Source of the DNA: Micromonospora rubida
GTDB lineage: Bacteria; Actinomycetota; Actinomycetes; Mycobacteriales; Micromonosporaceae
Reading direction: 5' to 3'
Assembly: GCF_009908295.1 (NCBI RefSeq)
Contig: NZ_JAAALO010000001.1
Location: forward strand, 992,001 to 1,056,000
Length of the DNA stretch: 64,000 bases
Below the pieces are notes generated by a model that saw only the letters and a list, made by a program, of their open reading frames with translations, did not search any database and was not told the origin of the DNA. This document shows positions 26,224 to 35,452 of this stretch, one piece after another; the first letter of the stretch is position 1, and every line of letters begins with the position of its first letter. The translations under genes and the position numbers were made by a program.

Positions 26224-29200
26224 TCAGGCCGCCACGGCCGCCCGCACATCCGCCGCGCACAGCTGCCGCATCTCCTCCACCGTCGGCGCGACGCCGCCGC
26301 GCAGCCGGTTGGCCTGCTTGGTGATGGCCCGCTCCAGCAGCTGGCGGGCGTACCGGCCGTTGCCGAAGGTCTCGTCCCGGGTCAGGCCGTCGAAGTGCCG
26401 GTACAGCAGCGGGATGCTGTCGTTGCTGAAATCGAAGCCGCCGTCCCGGGCCAGCGTCTGCAGCACGGAGACGAGCTCGGACGCGGTGTAGGAGGCGAAC
26501 GGGATCTGACGGCTGAACCGCGAGGCCAGGCCGACGTTGTTGGCCAGGAACCGCCGCATGTCACCGGTGTACCCGGCGGCGATCACCACCACGTCGTCCC
26601 GGTGGTCCTCCATCAGCTTCACCAGCGTGTCGATCGCCTCGCGGCCGAAGTCGTTGCCCTCACCGGCCAGCGCGTACGCCTCGTCGATGAAGAGCACGCC
26701 CCCTCTCGCCCGGTTGAAGACATCGGTGGTCTTGACCGCGGTGTGCCCCACGTACTGCCCGACCAGGTCGGCCCGGGAGACCTCGACGAGCTGACCGGTC
26801 CGCAGCACGCCCATCGCGTTGAGCAGTTGCCCGTACAGCCGGGCCACGCTCGTCTTGCCGGTGCCGGGCGCACCGGCGAAGACCAGATGCCGGGAGATGG
26901 TCGGGGTGGGCAGCCCGGCCCGGTTCCGGGCCTCGGTGGAGGTGATCAGGTCGATGACGTCGGCCACCTCCCGCTTGACGTCGTCCAGGCCGACCATCGC
27001 GTTCAGCCGCCCGAGCAGGTCGTCGACGACCTGCCGCCGGCTGGCCGGCTCCGGCTGCGCGGCCGACGACTCGCCCAGATCCTCCGGCAGCAACCGGGCC
27101 AGCTCGATGTCCGGGGTCCGCGGGTTGTGCGACAGCCGGTACGCCTGGCGCCCCAGCATGTCCTCGAAGACCTGCCGGGCCAGTCTCGCGTTGCCGAACG
27201 TCTCGCTCCGGGCCTGCTCGGAGAAGTGCCGCACCAGGGCCTGCCGCGTCTCGTACTCCAGCACGTAGTGATGGGTGCGGCACAGCCGTTCGACGATGGT
27301 GGCCAGCTCGTCGTCGGAGTAGCTGTCGAACTGGATGGTGCGGGAGAAGCGGGACTCCAGACCGGGGTTGGCGGCCAGGAACGTCCGCATGTTCGGCGCG
27401 TACCCCGCGACCACCACGACGACCTCGTCCCGGTGGTCCTCCATCAGCTTCACCAGCGTGTCGACCGCCTCACGGCCGAAGTCGTGGCCGCCGTCGGGCG
27501 CGAGGGTGTACGCCTCGTCGATGAACAGGACGCCACCCAGGGCCTCCTCGAACTTCGCCGTGGTCTTGACCGCCGTACCGCCGACGTGCTCGGCGACCAG
27601 GTCGGAGCGGGACACCTCCACCAGCTGCCCGCCGGAGAGCACCCCGAGCGTGGCCAGAACCCGGGCGAAGATCCGGGCCACGGTGGTCTTTCCGGTGCCG
27701 GGCGGCCCGGCGAACACCAGGTGGCGGGACATGGGCGGTACGTGCAGCCGGGCCTCCCGCCGGCGCTTGGCGATCTGGTTCAGCCCGACCAGGGTGGCGA
27801 CCTCGCGCTTGACCCCGGCCAACCCGACCAGGGCATCCAGCTCAGCCAGGAGAGCCGCCACGGCGTCACCCTCGCCCCCGCCACCGGGCGCCCCGTCGAC
27901 AGGGGGGCCGGCGGCCGGATTCCGCGACGGGTCCGGCCTCGGGTCGGCGCCGGTCGGGACGGGCGGCGCGGTCGGCATGGTGTCATCGGGCACCGGCGGC
28001 TCCCGCCACGCGTCCGCGCCGGTGCCCCCCAGGCCGGCGTGGGGCGCGGCCGGTGTGGCCGGGGAGCCGGATCCTGCGGCCGGCGGGCGACCGGCGGGCC
28101 GCGCCGGCAGCTGGACCGGCAGGGCGTTGTGGCCGGCGTCGACGTCGATCACCTCGATGGCGGCCCTCGGGCTGGGCGCGTCCACCGCGACGCCGCCGTT
28201 GCCGCGAATCACCCCGCCGCGCAGCCGGACCGGCAGGTCGGTCTCGACGAGGACCCCCGGTCCCTGGTTGCCCACGATCTCGCAGTCGGTCGCGTCGACC
28301 GTGCTGCCGGAGCCGGCCCGCACGCCCGGACCCCGGCTGCCGCTGATGCGGCTGCGGGACACGGTCACCGCGCAGGGCCCGCCGGCCAGCACGCCCGCGC
28401 CACCGGAGTCCTCCACCGACAGCGAGGACAGCTCGGCTCGGGCACCGCCGGCCACCTCCACGCCGATGCGGCAGCCGGTGAACCGGGAGTTGAACAGCGC
28501 CGTGGCCGCGGTGCCCGCGACCCGGGCACCCGCGGCGCTGGCACCGGTGACGTGACCGTCCTCGAATCGGCCGCCGCCGCCGGCGGCGTGCAGACCGTAC
28601 CGGACCCCCTCGATGGACAGGCCGGTCAGGTGCGGGGCGGCCTCCTCCTCGACCGCGACACCGATCGCGCTGTCCCGCACGCTGACGCCGTCCAACCGCG
28701 CCCGCGAGTGACCGGTCAGGAAGACACCGGCGTCGGCGCATCCCACCACCGCCCCACCGGCCAGTTGCGGTGCCGCCTCGTCGGTGACCAGCACCCCGGG
28801 CGCACCGGACTCGCGGATCTCGCAGCGGCTCAGCCGCGGCGCGGAGTTGCCCACGCAGCGCAGCCCGTGGCCGCGGGCGCGGGCGATCAGCGACCCGGAC
28901 AGCGTGGGCGCCGCGTCGGCCATCGTCACGACGGCGTGCGCCCGGGCGTCCAGGATCTCGCACCCGTCCACCACCGGGGTCGCCTTGTCGGAGACGAGCA
29001 ACCCGACCTCGCCGCCCACCACGGTCGTCCGGATCAGGTGCGGCCGGCTGGCCTGCTGCGCGACGACCGCGTACTGCCCCACCTCGTCGATGCGGCACCC
29101 CTCCAGCCGGGGGGCGCTCGAACCGACGGCCAACAGCGCCGCCTCCCCGAGCCCGGTGAAGGTGCAGTCCCGGAACACCGGTTCGCAGGCACCGGCCACC

Positions 29201-29682
29201 ATGACGCCGCAGCGGGCGATGTCGTGCAGGCGCACACCGGTGTAACCGCCCGAGCCGGACTCGTGGATGACGCCGGCGCCGCCGGTGTTGGTGACCGAGC
29301 CCCCGGCCATCTCCACCGCGCCACCGCAGACGTGAATGGCGGCCGGCCCGACGGCGTCGACCCTGCATCCCTCCAGCCGCAAGCGGCCGGCGGCGACCTG
29401 CAGCAGCGGCAACTGCTCGTCGCCGCCGCGAATGACGATGTCCCGGATCAGGATCTCCCCACCGGCGGCCAGTACCGCCCCGCCGGGTGGCACCTCGATC
29501 GTGACGGTGCCAGGGCCGTCCTCGGCGACCAGGACGACGTCCCGCTGGAACAGCGGCGCCTCGCGGTACACCCCGGGACGCACCGCCACGGTGTCGCCGG
29601 GGGCCGCCGAGGCCAGGGCCCGGGAGATGTCGGCCAGGCATCCGGTGTCCCTCGCCGACACCGACAGCACGCTGGTGGTCAC
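26224..29682 (-). CDS. Beta-helix protein fused to two CbbX/EccA-type AAA+ ATPase modules
   Basis: The 1152-aa protein has three parts. Residues 1-530 are a right-handed parallel beta-helix of the pectate-lyase-like type: repeated rungs such as VVGCADAGVFLTGHSRARL and GVLVTDEAAPQLAGG. Residues 535-605 are a Pro/Gly linker. Then come two AAA+ modules with P-loops GPPGTGKT (659-666) and GAPGTGKT (937-944), and FIDEAYTL/FIDEAYAL Walker B segments, matching the CbbX/EccA family. EccA of mycobacteria has a TPR region and a single AAA+ module, so this is a different build. The GTG start overlaps the upstream stop (GTGA) and has AAGGAG. As EccA unfolds or releases substrates from chaperones in the cytosol, a similar role here is a reasonable inference. 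Confidence 0.9.
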   Translation of the reverse strand: MTTSVLSVSARDTGCLADISRALASAAPGDTVAVRPGVYREAPLFQRDVVLVAEDGPGTVTIEVPPGGAVLAAGGEILIRDIVIRGGDEQLPLLQVAAGRLRLEGCRVDAVGPAAIHVCGGAVEMAGGSVTNTGGAGVIHESGSGGYTGVRLHDIARCGVMVAGACEPVFRDCTFTGLGEAALLAVGSSAPRLEGCRIDEVGQYAVVAQQASRPHLIRTTVVGGEVGLLVSDKATPVVDGCEILDARAHAVVTMADAAPTLSGSLIARARGHGLRCVGNSAPRLSRCEIRESGAPGVLVTDEAAPQLAGGAVVGCADAGVFLTGHSRARLDGVSVRDSAIGVAVEEEAAPHLTGLSIEGVRYGLHAAGGGGRFEDGHVTGASAAGARVAGTAATALFNSRFTGCRIGVEVAGGARAELSSLSVEDSGGAGVLAGGPCAVTVSRSRISGSRGPGVRAGSGSTVDATDCEIVGNQGPGVLVETDLPVRLRGGVIRGNGGVAVDAPSPRAAIEVIDVDAGHNALPVQLPARPAGRPPAAGSGSPATPAAPHAGLGGTGADAWREPPVPDDTMPTAPPVPTGADPRPDPSRNPAAGPPVDGAPGGGGEGDAVAALLAELDALVGLAGVKREVATLVGLNQIAKRRREARLHVPPMSRHLVFAGPPGTGKTTVARIFARVLATLGVLSGGQLVEVSRSDLVAEHVGGTAVKTTAKFEEALGGVLFIDEAYTLAPDGGHDFGREAVDTLVKLMEDHRDEVVVVVAGYAPNMRTFLAANPGLESRFSRTIQFDSYSDDELATIVERLCRTHHYVLEYETRQALVRHFSEQARSETFGNARLARQVFEDMLGRQAYRLSHNPRTPDIELARLLPEDLGESSAAQPEPASRRQVVDDLLGRLNAMVGLDDVKREVADVIDLITSTEARNRAGLPTPTISRHLVFAGAPGTGKTSVARLYGQLLNAMGVLRTGQLVEVSRADLVGQYVGHTAVKTTDVFNRARGGVLFIDEAYALAGEGNDFGREAIDTLVKLMEDHRDDVVVIAAGYTGDMRRFLANNVGLASRFSRQIPFASYTASELVSVLQTLARDGGFDFSNDSIPLLYRHFDGLTRDETFGNGRYARQLLERAITKQANRLRGGVAPTVEEMRQLCAADVRAAVAA

Positions 29683-31850
29683 GGTCTCACTCCTTTACGC
29701 GCCGTCATGGCCGTCGTCGCCCCCGGTACGGCCGTCACGGGGCGGTCCGTGCCGGTGGAACCCGGCCGGGTCGCGAACCGGCGGTTTTCGGCGTCGAACC
29801 CCAGCGGCCACGGCAGTGGTGTCGAGGTTTGTGCCCGATCCGGTCGGGCGGCGAGGGCCTCGCGCAGCTTCCGGGCCACCCGATCGTCGAACGCGCTGTC
29901 GGGACGGTCGAGGGCCATCTCGCGCAGCAGCACGCAGGGCGTACCGGCCGGTCCGGCTGCTTCGACGCCGAGCACCGCGAACCGGGAACCTGCGGCGAAC
30001 ATCGCCCTCCCCCTGCCGGAGGCCACATCCTGGGGGGCTCGCAGCTGGTCGAGGCGCCGCGCGGTGGCCGACCAGATCGCGTAGAGCGGTCCGGCGCCGG
30101 CGGCGCCGCCGGTCAATGACATCTCGGTGAACGCGGGCTCCACCACCACCTCGCCGGGGCGGTAGAGGGCCGCGACGTCCAGCCCGGCCGGTGCCGCACC
30201 GTAGACAGGTGCGCCGACGGCGGGTAGTTGTACCAGCCCCGCGCAGGCGCACCTGGCCAGCATCTGGACGTCCTCGTCGGGCGGGGCCGTGCCGCGCAGC
30301 GCGCCGTTGACCCGCTCGCCGACCCCGTCGAGCAGGGCCAGGACCGCGACGAGCCCCGCCACGGCATCATGCGACCCGGTCGCGCTGCGCAGCCCGGGAT
30401 GCAGCGACAGCGCCCGGGCCACGGTCCGGGAGTGCGCCTGGAACTTCCACCCCAGCGCGGACCGCATCCGCTCACGGTCACCGTCCTCGGTCCCGGCCCG
30501 GACCGGCAACCAGGACAACCCCGCGGGCCGGCGCTCACCCGAGTCGAGGCCGGTCGCACCGACCGGCCGGCGCTCACCCGACTCGACCCTGGTCGCACCG
30601 ACCGGCCGGAGCGGCCGGATCGCGGCCGGGTCGAGGCGGATCGGTGCCACCGGACCGGGCGGACCGAGGCCGGACGCCGTCGGCGGAAGGACCGGCTCCA
30701 CCGGCCGCAGCGCCGCCGGGGCGAAATTGGTCGCCGCCACCGGACGGGACGGTTCCGCCGGCCGCGACCCACCCAGGCCGAGGCCGGTCCCGACGGTCTC
30801 GGCAATCCCGACGGTCTCGACAGTTTCGGCGGTCCCGGGAGTCCCGGCGGTCTCGACGGGCTCGACGGGCTCGACGGGCTCGACGGGCTCGACGGGCTCG
30901 ACGGTCGGACGGGACGACGGGCCTGCGGCGTCGATGTCACCGTCGGCCGTGGGGCCGGTGATCGACGGCCGCTGGCTGCCCAGTCCCGGCCGGGGCGTCT
31001 CGACCGTTGGCAGTGCCACCGGATGGACGCCGAGGTCGATGCGGGGGATCTCGACCAGCGGCATCGCCAAGGGCCGCAACCCTGGCGGCGGCGCCGGGAC
31101 GGGACCGGAAGCCGGCGACGGGGCCGGGCCGGGAGCCTGCGGCAGGGCTGGGCCGGGAGCGGGCGGCGGGACTGGGCCGGAAACCTGCGGCGGGGCCGGG
31201 CCGGACACCGGCGGCGCCACGGCGTCCGCCCCCTCCCCGAGCGCGGGGCCCTGGTACACACGCATCGATCCTGATGCGGGCAGGACGCGGCCCACCGGCT
31301 CCGGCCCGTCGCCGTCGGCTCCGGGTCTCCAGCACCAGAACTGTCCGTCGGCGAGGGCGCGGCCGAAGGTGAAGCGGACACCGGCGTCCGATGCGTAGAC
31401 CGGCGCGCCCAGGTCGACGGACAACTGGCGCAGCAGCGGTCCGGCGCCGTCGGCCGGCGCCGATGGCTGGGTGACCAGCAGCACGGGCCGGCCCCGCCAG
31501 TTGGGGCAGCGCCAGACCAGGTTGGCCAGTTCGGCCGCGGTGAGCGACCGGCCGCCCAGCCGGAAACCGGTCGCGTTCGCCTCGACCGCGACGCTGAACC
31601 AGCCGGCCGGCCCGGGGGTGATCGACCCCGGCACCTCCCACGGCCCGGGAGCCAGCACCAGGGCCCGCGAGCCGGCATCCGCCGCCCGGATGCGCGCCAT
31701 CGCAGCCCCCATCACCTGCGACGCGTGGCGCAGGTACCGTCCTACGCCCCGGTCTCCCCCAGGCGGGCCGGTCGGTGGGCGTCCCCAGGACGACGGCAGG
31801 GGCGAGCGAGCCGCCAGCCGCATTGCCAGGTCGGCAGGCAACTGGCTCAC
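29679..31850 (-). CDS. Uncharacterised T7SS-locus protein, 723 aa, with Pro-rich middle
   Basis: No family is recognised. The first 190 residues look folded (FTFGRALADGQFWCWRPG near residue 165). Residues about 215-440 are a long Pro-rich, low-complexity linker including a run of PVE repeats. The C-terminal 250 residues look folded again (KFQAHSRTVARALSLHPGLR onwards, ending before the next start). No membrane helix or signal peptide is seen. The GTG start (31850) overlaps the stop of the 413-aa gene and its stop overlaps the beta-helix AAA+ start, both GTGA, so the three are tightly coupled and probably made in fixed ratio. A scaffold or adaptor of the cytosolic T7SS machinery is a guess from context. 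Confidence 0.75.
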   Translation of the reverse strand: MSQLPADLAMRLAARSPLPSSWGRPPTGPPGGDRGVGRYLRHASQVMGAAMARIRAADAGSRALVLAPGPWEVPGSITPGPAGWFSVAVEANATGFRLGGRSLTAAELANLVWRCPNWRGRPVLLVTQPSAPADGAGPLLRQLSVDLGAPVYASDAGVRFTFGRALADGQFWCWRPGADGDGPEPVGRVLPASGSMRVYQGPALGEGADAVAPPVSGPAPPQVSGPVPPPAPGPALPQAPGPAPSPASGPVPAPPPGLRPLAMPLVEIPRIDLGVHPVALPTVETPRPGLGSQRPSITGPTADGDIDAAGPSSRPTVEPVEPVEPVEPVEPVETAGTPGTAETVETVGIAETVGTGLGLGGSRPAEPSRPVAATNFAPAALRPVEPVLPPTASGLGPPGPVAPIRLDPAAIRPLRPVGATRVESGERRPVGATGLDSGERRPAGLSWLPVRAGTEDGDRERMRSALGWKFQAHSRTVARALSLHPGLRSATGSHDAVAGLVAVLALLDGVGERVNGALRGTAPPDEDVQMLARCACAGLVQLPAVGAPVYGAAPAGLDVAALYRPGEVVVEPAFTEMSLTGGAAGAGPLYAIWSATARRLDQLRAPQDVASGRGRAMFAAGSRFAVLGVEAAGPAGTPCVLLREMALDRPDSAFDDRVARKLREALAARPDRAQTSTPLPWPLGFDAENRRFATRPGSTGTDRPVTAVPGATTAMTARKGVRP
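30852..30905 (-). repeat. Six 9-bp tandem repeats encoding PVE tripeptides
   Basis: Five perfect ctcgacggg units and one variant lie head to tail in the low-complexity middle of the 723-aa gene, encoding successive Pro-Val-Glu triplets. This is slippage-prone DNA in a linker that tolerates length change. Confidence 0.85.
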
Positions 31851-33088
31851 GGTTGCACCGGACGTTCCGCCCCGGTCTCCGGGTCAGCTCCGGCCGGCTC
31901 GTCCGACCGCCAGGGGTTCGGCGGGTCCGACGACTGGTCCGGGTCCAGCGGGCCCTCACCGGGGTCGGGTGGCTGCCACACGGCCTCACCGGACCGGCCG
32001 TCGAACAGGTGCACGAGCGCGCGGTGGACGGAGATCTCGTCCAGCGGCTCGGCCGGCTCGGCGAGGCCCGGCCCGCCCAGGTGCGCGGCCAGGTCCGGGT
32101 CCGGCGCGAGGCCGTAGTTCTCCAGGTAGTAGGTCACCGCGTCGCTCCAGACCCAACTGCCGTCGGTGCGCAGGTGCAGCGGCACGATGTCGCCGCGCTC
32201 GGGCGCGAGCACGTCGGCCATCTGGGCGCTGCTCCACGTGATGACCACGGCCGAGCTCAGGGCGGCGATCAACTGGTCACGCTCGGCGCCGTCGGCGATC
32301 ACCGGTCGATTGGTGGTGAACCACGGGCCGCGGACCGGGTCCACCCCGTCGAAGACCCGGGCGGTCGTGATCGGCGCCGCCGGCCTCGACGCCCACAGCA
32401 GGGCGCCGCACGAGCGGGCCAGGGTCTGGTAGAACGGCACGTCGAGCCCGGCCCAGCAGACCTCCACCTGGGCGTCCGCGTCGCCGGCCCCGGCCATGAC
32501 CCGACGTAGCCGGACGGTCAGCGAGGGCATCGATTCCAGGGTGTCGTCGACGCTGACCACCGCGACGCGTACCGGCTCCTGCCATGGCCGCGCGTTCGAC
32601 GGCATCCGCCACGAGTGCCAGACCGCGCGCATACCGGGGACGCCCGACGCCTCGGCCACGAGCGCCCGCTCCACCGCGTCGAGGCCCTCCGGCGGCTCGC
32701 CGGTGCGGTCCAGCGGCCGTACCACCAGCCCGGCTTCGTCCGCACCGGTCGGCAGGGCCGAGCGGAACAGCCACGGGGCCGACGGGCGCTCCCCGCGCAG
32801 CTCCTCCAGCGCCAGCGCGAGGTCGGTGCCCGCGCCGCCACGGATCAGCTCCACCCGCAGCAGCTCGATCTCGTCGCCGGCGAGTTGCAGCGGCTGCGAG
32901 ACCGCCTCGAAGGCCAGCGCCTGCGCCACGTCCCGGCGGCGGCCCTCGGCCAGCCAGCCACGGATGTCGGTCAGCAGCCCGTCCTGCAACGTTCCCGCCA
33001 GCCGCAGCAGCAGCACGTGCAGGTTCGCTTCCGCCACCTCGTCGCGGTCATCGCCCCGCGCAGTGTCCGGCGACAAGTCCACGTCCAC
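31847..33088 (-). CDS. Uncharacterised T7SS-locus protein, 413 aa
   Basis: A 413-aa soluble, acidic protein of unknown family. It begins with a helical region (HVLLLRLAGTLQDGLLTDIR, residues 24-43), has mixed alpha/beta segments with WHSWRMP near residue 160 and a C-terminal Pro/Asp-rich tail (DPDQSSDPPNPW). No catalytic motif or membrane segment is evident. The GTG start at 33088 is supported by AAGGAGG about 12 nt upstream. The end overlaps the start of the 723-aa protein (GTGA), which suggests the two act together. It does not look like EccE, which has membrane helices. Confidence 0.72.
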   Translation of the reverse strand: MDVDLSPDTARGDDRDEVAEANLHVLLLRLAGTLQDGLLTDIRGWLAEGRRRDVAQALAFEAVSQPLQLAGDEIELLRVELIRGGAGTDLALALEELRGERPSAPWLFRSALPTGADEAGLVVRPLDRTGEPPEGLDAVERALVAEASGVPGMRAVWHSWRMPSNARPWQEPVRVAVVSVDDTLESMPSLTVRLRRVMAGAGDADAQVEVCWAGLDVPFYQTLARSCGALLWASRPAAPITTARVFDGVDPVRGPWFTTNRPVIADGAERDQLIAALSSAVVITWSSAQMADVLAPERGDIVPLHLRTDGSWVWSDAVTYYLENYGLAPDPDLAAHLGGPGLAEPAEPLDEISVHRALVHLFDGRSGEAVWQPPDPGEGPLDPDQSSDPPNPWRSDEPAGADPETGAERPVQP

Positions 33089-33176
33089 GGTTACCGCCCC
33101 TCCTTCCCGCGCCCGGATTCATCTGTGGCACGTCCCCGGGGGCCGGATGGGTTCACCGGGCCGCGAACGTGACCGC

Positions 33177-34592
33177 CTACTTGTGCCGCCACCACGACTC
33201 GGTGCTGGTGCGGTCGTACTGCTGGAAAGCGGTGTTGACCTGGCGTCCGTGCACGATCATCCCGGCGTACCAGGTCCGGGCCACGTAGTTGAACGGGCCC
33301 ATGTCGACCGGACCGGCCTCGCGGGCGTTGGAGGCGCAGAACTCGAACACGTCCCGGCAGAACTCCAGGACGGTCTCCCGCCGCCCACCCGCGATTCCGG
33401 CGTTGAGCAGCTGGATGCCGCGGTTGGTCGACAGGAACTCCAACAGCTTGGTGCTGCCGCCGTGCTGGTAGACCATCCACGGGATGCACAGCGGCTGCTG
33501 CTCGTCGCCCAGGTACAGCCGGTCGTCCATCTCCGGGAAGGGGTCGCGCAGCATTTCGACGTCGGTGCCGTCGACGCACCACACCTGGTCGATCTGGGGG
33601 TGTTCGCGCAGGTAGCGCCAGTAGCAGAGCCACCGGTGGAAGTACGGTGAGGTGCCGGCGCCACCGGCCGGCACCCGCACATGCGTCACCAGATCGGTGT
33701 CCGCGACGTCGAGGCAGTCGTGCAGGACGACGAGCCGGCGGCCATGCCGCTCGACGGAGCGGCGCAACTCGTCCAGATCGCCGTAGTCCGGCGTCCAGGC
33801 CGTGCCGCGCTGCGGGTCGGGCTGCGCGGTCAGGTACGTGGTCAGGACCACGCCGTGGGTCGCCGCCGCGCCCACGGCACGGGTACGGAACTCGCGGTAC
33901 TCGGCCGACTGGTAGCTCGCCTCGGACCGCGTCTTGAGGTCGCGTACCAGATGGAAGCGCTCGACGGCGGGCACGCTGGAGCCCACGGCGGTGCGCTCGT
34001 CGCAGCTGAAGATGAGCTCTTCGCTGCCCACCACGTCCGCGAACCGGAACGAGGTCAGGCCGGCGTTGTAGATCCGGTTGGAGATGTCCACGTGTTCGTA
34101 CCCCCACCGGCCGTACCGCGTGTCGTACCCGCCCACGCGGTCCAGCACCCGCCGCTCGAGGTAGAGCATGCAGCCCCGGGGATGCGTGTACGCCTTGAGC
34201 TGCTCGTCCCGATAGACCTCGGTCGAGTCGGTCAGCCGGCCCGCCGGGGTGTCGGTGAAGATGTACATCAGGTGCGGCTCGGGGCTCTCCAGGTACGGCC
34301 GCTCCCACCCGTCCACGAGCGGCCAGCAGTCGTCGTCGAACAGGAACAGGTGGGTGCAGCCCTGCTCGACGAGCAGCTCCAGGCACTTGTTTTTGGCCCG
34401 GGCGATGCCTGCGTTGGTGTCGAAGCGGAAGGTAGCCTCCTCGACCGGCTCGTCGCTGGCGTCGTCGACCACGACGATCGCGGCGCCGCTGGGCGCGTAC
34501 TTGCGGATCGCCTCCAACGCCATCTCGAGCACGGCGCCCCGGTTGTGGGTCGTGATCCCGATGCCCACGGCCGGGAAGTCAGTGTCCTGCAT
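33177..34592 (-). CDS. Family 2 glycosyltransferase, first visible gene of the T7SS locus
   Basis: The 471-aa protein has a GT-A fold signature: IGITTHNRGAVLEMALEAI near the N-terminus, IVVVDDASDEPVEEA, and LFLFDDDCWPL with acidic residues D86-D88 as a likely nucleotide-sugar/metal site, then GGYDTRYGRWGYEHVDISNR with the usual ED-like region of family 2 enzymes. The last 200 residues are less familiar. ATG 34592 is preferred to the GTG at 34598 because GAAGAGG sits 5 nt before it. It is 88 nt upstream of the 413-aa gene and diverges from the ECF sigma gene, so it probably heads the T7SS transcript. Its acceptor is unknown; together with the DXD enzyme it suggests glycosylation is part of the pathway. 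Confidence 0.85.
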   Translation of the reverse strand: MQDTDFPAVGIGITTHNRGAVLEMALEAIRKYAPSGAAIVVVDDASDEPVEEATFRFDTNAGIARAKNKCLELLVEQGCTHLFLFDDDCWPLVDGWERPYLESPEPHLMYIFTDTPAGRLTDSTEVYRDEQLKAYTHPRGCMLYLERRVLDRVGGYDTRYGRWGYEHVDISNRIYNAGLTSFRFADVVGSEELIFSCDERTAVGSSVPAVERFHLVRDLKTRSEASYQSAEYREFRTRAVGAAATHGVVLTTYLTAQPDPQRGTAWTPDYGDLDELRRSVERHGRRLVVLHDCLDVADTDLVTHVRVPAGGAGTSPYFHRWLCYWRYLREHPQIDQVWCVDGTDVEMLRDPFPEMDDRLYLGDEQQPLCIPWMVYQHGGSTKLLEFLSTNRGIQLLNAGIAGGRRETVLEFCRDVFEFCASNAREAGPVDMGPFNYVARTWYAGMIVHGRQVNTAFQQYDRTSTESWWRHK

Positions 34593-34800
34593 GCCCACCT
34601 CTTCAGTCTGGGCGCCGCGGCGCCGTCACGCGAGCCCGATCGCCCGGGCGCGGTACCGGTCCGAGGGCCAGGCGGTGTGGGGGTCCTCCACATGGGTCAC
34701 GGTGTCGCGGCTCCGCCGGGTTCACCGTTCGGGCGGTCGACCCGCCCGGTGCCGCAGAGGTAGGGACAGCCCTCCCCCCACCAGAGGGACAACCCCCTCG

Positions 34801-34828
34801 GGAACAGGGATCACCCGGTATCGGTGAA
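34801..34828 (+). promoter_or_regulatory. Candidate ECF-type promoter of the sigma factor gene
   Basis: GGAAC at 34801-34805 matches an ECF -35 element and is followed after 17 nt by GGTGAA, a plausible -10, about 27 nt before the sigma factor ATG. ECF factors often transcribe their own gene, so this could be an autoregulated promoter. The -10 match is weak. Confidence 0.35.
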
Positions 34829-34854
34829 CGGACGTTCAGCGGCACTGTCGAGGC

Positions 34855-35421
34855 ATGACAGAACGAGTGGGGAGCACGCGACGGATGAGCGCCGTGGACG
34901 GCGACCGGCGCCTCCACGACCTGATGAGCGCCTATCAGCAGCCCCTGCTGAAGTACGCGCAGCGACTCACCGGAGGCGACGCCGCACGCGCCGAGGACGT
35001 CGTGCAGGAGGCGTTCCTGCGGGCGTGGACGCACATCGACCGGCTCACCGACGACCGGGGATCCGTGCTGGGCTGGCTGCGCCGGGTGGTCCACAACCTG
35101 GTGATGGACGGGTACCGCGCGCAGCGGTCGCGACCGGCCGAGGTCGAGATCGAGAACGCCGGCACGGTGGCCGCGCCGGACGTGACGGCCGACGTGGTGA
35201 ACTCCCTCCTCGTCGAGCAGGTCCTGGGCGTGCTGTGGCCGCAGCACCGGGCCGCACTGGTGGAGACGTACCTCAAGGGTCGGACCGCGGCGGAGGTCAG
35301 CGCGGCGCTCGGCGTTCCGGTGGGCACGGTCAAGAGCCGGGTGCACTACGCGATGCGCGCGGTCCGGGCCGCCCTGGCAGATCCGCCCGACCGGGAGGAT
35401 TACGCGCTGAGCGCCGCGTGA
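34855..35421 (+). CDS. ECF RNA polymerase sigma factor, 188 aa
   Basis: The protein carries sigma region 2 (LMSAYQQPLLKYAQRLTG with GDAARAEDVVQEAFLRAW) and region 4 (HRAALVETYLKGRTAAEVSA with GVPVGTVKSRVHYAMR), the full ECF set, and lacks the extra C-terminal domain of some groups. The group resembles SigL/SigK-type ECFs with short tails. ATG 34855 gives 188 aa; an in-frame ATG at 34885 preceded by GGGGAG is an alternative. It diverges from the T7SS locus across 262 nt and is followed after 31 nt by a histidine kinase gene. No anti-sigma gene is adjacent, so its control may run through the kinase. Confidence 0.92.
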   Translation: MTERVGSTRRMSAVDGDRRLHDLMSAYQQPLLKYAQRLTGGDAARAEDVVQEAFLRAWTHIDRLTDDRGSVLGWLRRVVHNLVMDGYRAQRSRPAEVEIENAGTVAAPDVTADVVNSLLVEQVLGVLWPQHRAALVETYLKGRTAAEVSAALGVPVGTVKSRVHYAMRAVRAALADPPDREDYALSAA

Positions 35422-35452
35422 CCCCGCAAACGTCACGCCCTATAGTCATCCG

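Noticed and set aside
25255..30084. A 1600-codon plus-strand frame opposite eccC and the AAA+ gene
   Set aside because: Composition is Arg/Gly/His/Asp/Val-biased as expected of a complement frame, and it runs through two genes with intact Walker motifs on the other strand.
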